DNA from: Anoxybacillus amylolyticus
Lineage (GTDB): Bacteria > Bacillota > Bacilli > Bacillales > Anoxybacillaceae
DNA length: 64,000 bases
Assembly: GCF_001634285.1 (NCBI RefSeq)
Contig: NZ_CP015438.1
Span: forward strand, 554,501-618,500
Direction of reading: 5' to 3'
In this document: positions 60,335-64,000 of the stretch, piece by piece
Position numbering within the stretch: position 1 is the first letter of the stretch
How the letters are laid out: each line of letters starts with the position of its first letter
Made by a program: the position numbers and the translations under genes
Notes under the pieces: model-generated
What the model was told of the DNA's origin: nothing
The model's input: only the letters and a program-made list of their open reading frames with translations
The model's database searches: none

Positions 60335-60637
60335 ATGATTACCGTCTATCCGATTATTATTGACAACTACCCGTTTACAGCAATTTCTGTGCAGTTGCCG
60401 AAAACAAATTTGCTTGTGGTGACAAGCGATAAAGGGTATATTATGTGCGGAGCGCTAGACGTTGCGCTGTTAAACGAAAAACTAAAAGACCGTGCTATTA
60501 TTGCCGCAAGAGCGGTAGGTGTGCGAACGATTGAGCAGCTACTAGAAGCTCCGCTTGAGTCGGTGACTATCGCTGCTGAACAGCTTGGAATTACAACAGG
60601 CATGAAAGGAAAAGAAGCGTTGTTAAAAATGCGTTAA
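60335..60637 (+). CDS. yunC: DUF1805 family protein (YunC-like)
   Basis: A 100-residue protein with the DUF1805 pattern: LLVVTSDKGYIMCGALDVAL, ARAVGVRTIEQLLEAPL and QLGITTGMKGKEALLKM. The molecular role is unknown. AAAGGGGTG precedes ATG 60335. The neighbours yunD and yunB keep their B. subtilis order. Confidence 0.88.
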   Translation: MITVYPIIIDNYPFTAISVQLPKTNLLVVTSDKGYIMCGALDVALLNEKLKDRAIIAARAVGVRTIEQLLEAPLESVTIAAEQLGITTGMKGKEALLKMR

Positions 60638-60650
60638 AAAATAACAAAAG

Positions 60651-60689
60651 TCCCCCTTCACAAGCATACATATAGCTTGTAAGGGGGGA
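60651..60689 (+). promoter_or_regulatory. Hairpin enclosing the yunB ribosome-binding site
   Basis: TCCCCCTT-c-ACAAGC (60651-60665) pairs with GCTTGT-AAGGGGGGA (60675-60689) around a 9-base loop. The 3' arm contains the AAGGGGGG ribosome site of yunB. No T run follows, so translational control is more likely than termination. Confidence 0.6.
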
Positions 60690-60694
60690 TTTGC

Positions 60695-61432
60695 TTGGGG
60701 CGTTTACCAAAAAGGGGGCCGCTTCCCTTTCGTTATGTCGTCTTATTGACTGTTGTTTTTTTTATATTGTCCACTGCTGCGGGTCTTTGGATAGTAAATA
60801 AGGGCATTGAACCTACGCTCATGCGACTCGCGGAAAAAGAGACGAAACGAATTGCCAACATGGTTATTGACAGTGCCATTAACGAACTAATCACAGAAGA
60901 AGGATTAGATGTGAAAGATTTAATTACCGTCCAACAAGACAAAGATGGACACATTTCATCGATTGATTTTAACGGAGCAGTTGTCAGCCGAATTTTGGGG
61001 AAGACGACTACTCGGGTGCAAAAAAAAATGAAAATGGCTTCGCAAGGCAATTTGCATGAATTAGAAATTCCTAATACAGAAGTCAATGGGGGGAAAAACG
61101 ACGGAATTATTTACTATATTCCAGTTGGGCAAGCGACGAATAACGTGTTGCTTGGCAACCTCGGTCCACGTGTTCCTGTTCGTTTTTACGCGGTCGGCAA
61201 TGTAATGTCAAACGTGAGAAAAACGATTGAACCGTTTGGGATTAACAACGCATTAGTAGAAATCGACATCCATATTGAAGTGACCGTACAAGTCGTGATG
61301 CCATTTGCGACGAAGCCAACGACTGTGTCGAAAAACATCCCGGTCGCGATGCGGATTATCCAAGGGCAAGTGCCGAATTTTTATAATAACGGCTCGAATT
61401 CAGGTCCGTCGTTTGAAATTCCAGTGCAATGA
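60695..61432 (+). CDS. yunB: Sporulation protein YunB
   Basis: A 245-residue protein with one N-terminal membrane helix (FRYVVLLTVVFFILSTAAGL) and a mainly beta exterior domain. RIANMVIDSAINELITEEGL and VRFYAVGNVMSNVRKTIEPF are typical of YunB, which is required for efficient sporulation in B. subtilis. The start is TTG 60695 with AAGGGGGG 6 bases upstream, sequestered in a stem-loop. The neighbour lytH is also sporulation-specific and convergent. Confidence 0.9.
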   Translation: MGRLPKRGPLPFRYVVLLTVVFFILSTAAGLWIVNKGIEPTLMRLAEKETKRIANMVIDSAINELITEEGLDVKDLITVQQDKDGHISSIDFNGAVVSRILGKTTTRVQKKMKMASQGNLHELEIPNTEVNGGKNDGIIYYIPVGQATNNVLLGNLGPRVPVRFYAVGNVMSNVRKTIEPFGINNALVEIDIHIEVTVQVVMPFATKPTTVSKNIPVAMRIIQGQVPNFYNNGSNSGPSFEIPVQ

Positions 61433-61446
61433 GAGGGGGGAAGCAA

Positions 61447-62451
61447 TTAGTTCCTCCCTCCTTGTTTTTTCTGCCTCTTTTCTGCCCGTTCCCACATTTT
61501 TAAATGCGGGTACGGATCAAACGACCATTCGGTATAGCCGTTATCCTTATACATGCCGTAATGAAGATGTGGCGGGAATTTTCCGGCTGTTCCAGGTGGA
61601 CCGTATCCAGAGCTCCCGACAGATCCGATAATCATCCCTGGCTCGACGACTTGCCCTTCTTGCAAGTTGCGTGCAAACCCATTTAAATGGGCAAAGTAAT
61701 GGTACGTATTGTTAATATCACGAATCCCGACGCGCCAACCGCCGTATTTATTCCACCCCTTTAACTCGACAATGCCGTAGCATGTCGCACGAACAGGTAC
61801 CCCGTAATGAGCGAAAATATCTGTTCCTTCATGAATACGTTTTCCTCCCCAACCGCGTGCATCGCCCCATGTACTTTTATACGTATAATTAGCATAGAGA
61901 GGAAGCGGGAACGCATGGTCATCGAGCAGAAGTGTCTTGTATTTTTTGTAAATTTCAACCTTTCCTAAAATCAAATCCACTGTTTTGCTTCGTTGGTAAT
62001 AGTCCCATAAAGCAATTTTTATATGCTCATGGTCGGTTCCGTATGTTTGCAAATAACGAGCAATCGCAAAAATGACGTCTTCATCATCATTCGGATTGGC
62101 GACCCCATCCCCATTTCCATCGATTCCAAGCCCACCAAATTGAGAAATCGTAAACGGATTTGTATCGTGCTTATTTTTATTTAATGGTCCTGCCCATCGT
62201 TCGGGTGGAATGTAAATGCCAAGTACCCCTGTTGCTTTCGGAAGATCGCGGCGGACAAGCCGGACGTTTCGCTCGTATTGGTCAATCGAGGCGAAATAGT
62301 ACCACGGAATAAGCGAAACAGCCTCTGCTTTTTTATAAAGTTCCATGCGTTGGGTGTATATTTCGTTGGCGTCTAGCTCTTTTCCAAAAGCCGTCCATGA
62401 AGTAGCCACCAATAAAAAGATGGCCGTAATCGAACTAATGAAGGTACGCAC
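61447..62451 (-). CDS. lytH: Sporulation L-Ala-D-Glu endopeptidase LytH
   Basis: A 334-residue exported M23 metallopeptidase that trims peptide side chains to single L-Ala in spore cortex peptidoglycan. It has an N-terminal signal sequence (FISSITAIFLLVATSWTAFG), a middle region with GGLGIDGNGDGVANPNDDED resembling SLT-type domains, and the M23 zinc site: GKRIHEGTDIFAHYGVPV and PPHLHYGMYKD. The start is GTG at 62451 with AAAGGAGG 8 bases upstream. It is divergent from lipA and convergent with yunB. Expression in the mother cell under sigma-K is expected. Confidence 0.92.
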   Translation of the reverse strand: MRTFISSITAIFLLVATSWTAFGKELDANEIYTQRMELYKKAEAVSLIPWYYFASIDQYERNVRLVRRDLPKATGVLGIYIPPERWAGPLNKNKHDTNPFTISQFGGLGIDGNGDGVANPNDDEDVIFAIARYLQTYGTDHEHIKIALWDYYQRSKTVDLILGKVEIYKKYKTLLLDDHAFPLPLYANYTYKSTWGDARGWGGKRIHEGTDIFAHYGVPVRATCYGIVELKGWNKYGGWRVGIRDINNTYHYFAHLNGFARNLQEGQVVEPGMIIGSVGSSGYGPPGTAGKFPPHLHYGMYKDNGYTEWSFDPYPHLKMWERAEKRQKKQGGRN

Positions 62452-62474
62452 AGTTTTGACCTCCTTTCCACGAA

Positions 62475-62502
62475 TCTCATATGATTAGTTTGGAACAATT
62501 GT
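62475..62502 (-). promoter_or_regulatory. Sigma-K-like promoter candidate for lytH
   Basis: On the reverse strand AC (62501-62502), 17 bases, then CATATGAGA (62475-62483), close to the CATAnnnTA consensus of sigma-K. Confidence 0.35.
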
Positions 62503-62555
62503 CGATTTTCATAAATATTAAAAATTGCCAAGTCAACGAAGCGCAACAATTTTCT

Positions 62556-62584
62556 TTGAGTTCGCTTCTGCTTTTTTTTATAAT
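62556..62584 (+). promoter_or_regulatory. Promoter of lipA
   Basis: TTGAGT at 62556-62561 (4/6), a 17-bp spacer and a perfect TATAAT at 62579-62584, 33 bases before lipA. Confidence 0.65.
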
Positions 62585-62617
62585 GAAAAGTGTAAATCAA
62601 CGACTGGAGTGTGAGCC

Positions 62618-63511
62618 ATGGCAACAAATGAAGAACGTGTCCGGAAACCGGAATGGTTGAAAATAAAGCTAAATACGAATGAAACGTATACAGGTCTAAA
62701 AAAAATGATGAGGGAAAAGCAGCTGCATACGGTATGTGAAGAAGCGAAATGCCCGAACATTCATGAATGTTGGGCGGTAAGAAAAACAGCAACGTTTATG
62801 ATTTTAGGCGATGTTTGTACGCGCGCTTGCCGCTTCTGCGCAGTGAAAACGGGCTTGCCGACGGAATTGGATTGGCAAGAGCCAGAACGAGTTGCAGATT
62901 CGGTCCGATTAATGAATTTAAAGCATGTCGTTGTGACAGCAGTAGCACGCGACGATTTAAAAGACGGAGGTGCGGCGGTATTTGCGGAAACGGTACGGGC
63001 GATCCGCCGCAAAAACCCGTTAACGACGATTGAAGTGCTTCCTTCTGATATGGGGGGGGTTTATGAAAACTTAAAAATTTTAATGGATGCTCGCCCAGAT
63101 ATTTTAAATCATAACATTGAAACTGTCCGCCGCTTGACGCCAAGGGTAAGGGCACGGGCAACATATGAGCGTTCACTAGAATTTTTACGCCGCGCGAAAG
63201 AATTGCAACCGGATATTCCGACAAAATCGAGCATTATGATTGGGCTTGGCGAAACGAAAGAAGAAATTATGGAAGCGATGGACGATTTACGTGCGAACTA
63301 TGTTGATATTTTAACGATTGGACAATATTTACAGCCAACAAAAAAACATTTAAAAGTTGAAAAATATTACCACCCACACGAGTTTATGGAACTAAAAGAA
63401 ATTGCGTTAAGCAAAGGATTTAGCCATTGCGAAGCAGGACCGCTTGTTCGCTCCTCCTACCATGCGGATGAACAAGTAAGCGCGGCAACTGCCCAAAGAA
63501 ACAAAGGCTAA
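62618..63511 (+). CDS. lipA: Lipoyl synthase
   Basis: LipA is a radical SAM enzyme that inserts two sulfurs into octanoylated proteins to make lipoate. The auxiliary cluster cysteines are in [15 protein letters not shown] and the radical-SAM CxxxCxxC in [16 protein letters not shown]. The SAM-binding [10 protein letters not shown] and the closing [10 protein letters not shown], with the serine that ligates the auxiliary cluster, are present. Length is 297 residues. It depends on SufCDSUB for clusters and works with GcvH as octanoyl carrier, both encoded in this window. Confidence 0.97.
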   Translation: MATNEERVRKPEWLKIKLNTNETYTGLKKMMREKQLHTVCEEAKCPNIHECWAVRKTATFMILGDVCTRACRFCAVKTGLPTELDWQEPERVADSVRLMNLKHVVVTAVARDDLKDGGAAVFAETVRAIRRKNPLTTIEVLPSDMGGVYENLKILMDARPDILNHNIETVRRLTPRVRARATYERSLEFLRRAKELQPDIPTKSSIMIGLGETKEEIMEAMDDLRANYVDILTIGQYLQPTKKHLKVEKYYHPHEFMELKEIALSKGFSHCEAGPLVRSSYHADEQVSAATAQRNKG

Positions 63512-63513
63512 CA

Positions 63514-63546
63514 AAAAAGGGACTCACTAACGAGTCCCTTTTTTGA
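63514..63546 (+). terminator. Terminator of lipA
   Basis: AAAAAGGGACTC (63514-63525) pairs perfectly with GAGTCCCTTTTT (63532-63543). Confidence 0.92.
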
Positions 63547-63745
63547 AAAGATAAGAAAGTATAAAATTTTGCGATTGGGTCGGAAGCTGTCTCGCTTTAA
63601 GCGCCATCGCAGTTCGCTTCTTTGAAATATCCCAAGCAAGCCCAAGCTTTGCTTGGCCTGAGCCTCCTTGGTGGGGCTTGTGCGCTCTTCGCCGATAGGC
63701 GGGCGCTTTGCGCTTTTCTTATTATTGGAAAGTATACAACTATGC
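63547..63745. other. Structured, non-coding intergenic stretch
   Basis: About 200 bases without a supported gene contain several hairpins. CCAAGCAAG-CCCAAG-CTTTGCTTGG is near 63634-63658. CGCC-GATA-GGCG flanked by GCGC repeats is near 63680-63705. GCGCTTTGCGC then precedes a TTTTCTT run. It reads like a structured RNA or an intergenic repeat family of these thermophiles, which I cannot verify. Confidence 0.4.
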
Positions 63746-63747
63746 GT

Positions 63748-64000
63748 TTATTTGCTCATTTTTTGTTTCGAGATTGGCGTACCGTCATGAAAATCCCGAT
63801 CTAAATGGTCGTTCATTTCATTGATCATTTCACCGTTTTCGTTTTCTCCGTCGCTTAACTTGCGGCCTTGTGGATATTTCAACATTTCTTTAATGGTTGT
63901 ATCAATAATTTGGTCGATGTTTCGGCTATTGGAATCGAGCCGACCGAACCGTTCAATTTCTTTCATCATGCGCGGATCATCAGCAACGTAAACATGATAG
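63748..64000 (-). CDS. YhcN/YutC-type sporulation lipoprotein, C-terminal part
   Basis: The C-terminal 83 residues of a reverse-strand gene whose 5' end lies beyond the window; the frame stays open to base 64000. It reads YHVYVADDPRMMKEIERFGR then LDSNSRNIDQIIDTTIKEML, with KYPQGRK and a polar tail. This resembles the YutC lipoprotein next to lipA (yutB) in B. subtilis, of the YhcN/YlaJ spore lipoprotein family. The lipobox is not visible because the N-terminus is missing. Confidence 0.7.
   Translation of the reverse strand, partial: YHVYVADDPRMMKEIERFGRLDSNSRNIDQIIDTTIKEMLKYPQGRKLSDGENENGEMINEMNDHLDRDFHDGTPISKQKMSK

Overview
The window is ordinary chromosome of a moderately thermophilic, spore-forming member of the Bacillaceae. 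Gene content and order match the Bacillus subtilis hisZ-clpP, cggR-gap, fad, metNPQ and suf-yun-lipA neighbourhoods. Protein wording, such as the carboxylesterase that closely resembles Geobacillus Est30, points to Anoxybacillus or a close Geobacillus relative. The genus is an inference from recall; no search was run.

Layout. 1-6990: the 3' end of an acetyltransferase gene, then the full histidine operon hisZGDBHAFI. 7000-13400: a TPR protein, thioredoxin reductase, then NUDIX-rapZ-yvcK-whiA-crh. 13400-16060: clpP (reverse strand, with a CtsR box on its promoter), tRNA-Arg(CCG), rpoN and a small glutaredoxin-like gene. 16050-23220: the glycolytic operon cggR-gapA-pgk-tpiA-gpmI-eno with a complete CggR operator. 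23230-27670: secG, carboxylesterase, rnr, smpB and tmRNA (ssrA), a translation rescue and RNA decay cluster.

27628-29706 is the main accessory feature. It is an AT-rich insert of about 2.1 kb bounded by an 18-bp direct repeat of the ssrA 3' end. It carries a peptidoglycan-binding polymorphic-toxin-like protein, a coupled immunity-like gene, orphan small reading frames and TTTTGCAC repeats, but no integrase. It looks like the remnant of an island integrated at tmRNA.

29720-38690: a membrane diguanylate cyclase, a divergent pyruvate-kinase-like protein, a degenerate HD-GYP protein, bioD-bioA, two tandem Gly/Tyr/Pro-rich small proteins, two spore-coat-like genes, proline dehydrogenase and a YuzL-like protein. 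38690-46450: fadN-fadA-fadE behind a FadR box, a Spx/ArsC-like protein, gcvH, a Toprim protein, a thioredoxin-like protein and a YusD-like protein. 46500-51660: O-acetylhomoserine sulfhydrylase, a truncated response-regulator receiver, and a SAM-I riboswitch controlling metN-metP-metQ. 51660-57150: sufCDSUB iron-sulfur assembly. 57150-64000: yunF, yunE, yunD, yunC, yunB, the spore endopeptidase lytH (reverse), lipA, a structured non-coding stretch and a partial YutC-like lipoprotein.

Functionally the window joins housekeeping modules (histidine, glycolysis, beta-oxidation, methionine uptake and sulfur assimilation, Fe-S and lipoate) with sporulation genes. The regulatory sites are unusually readable: CggR, CtsR, FadR, a candidate BirA site, a SAM riboswitch and many intrinsic terminators. 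No rRNA, CRISPR array, complete insertion sequence or integrase was seen.
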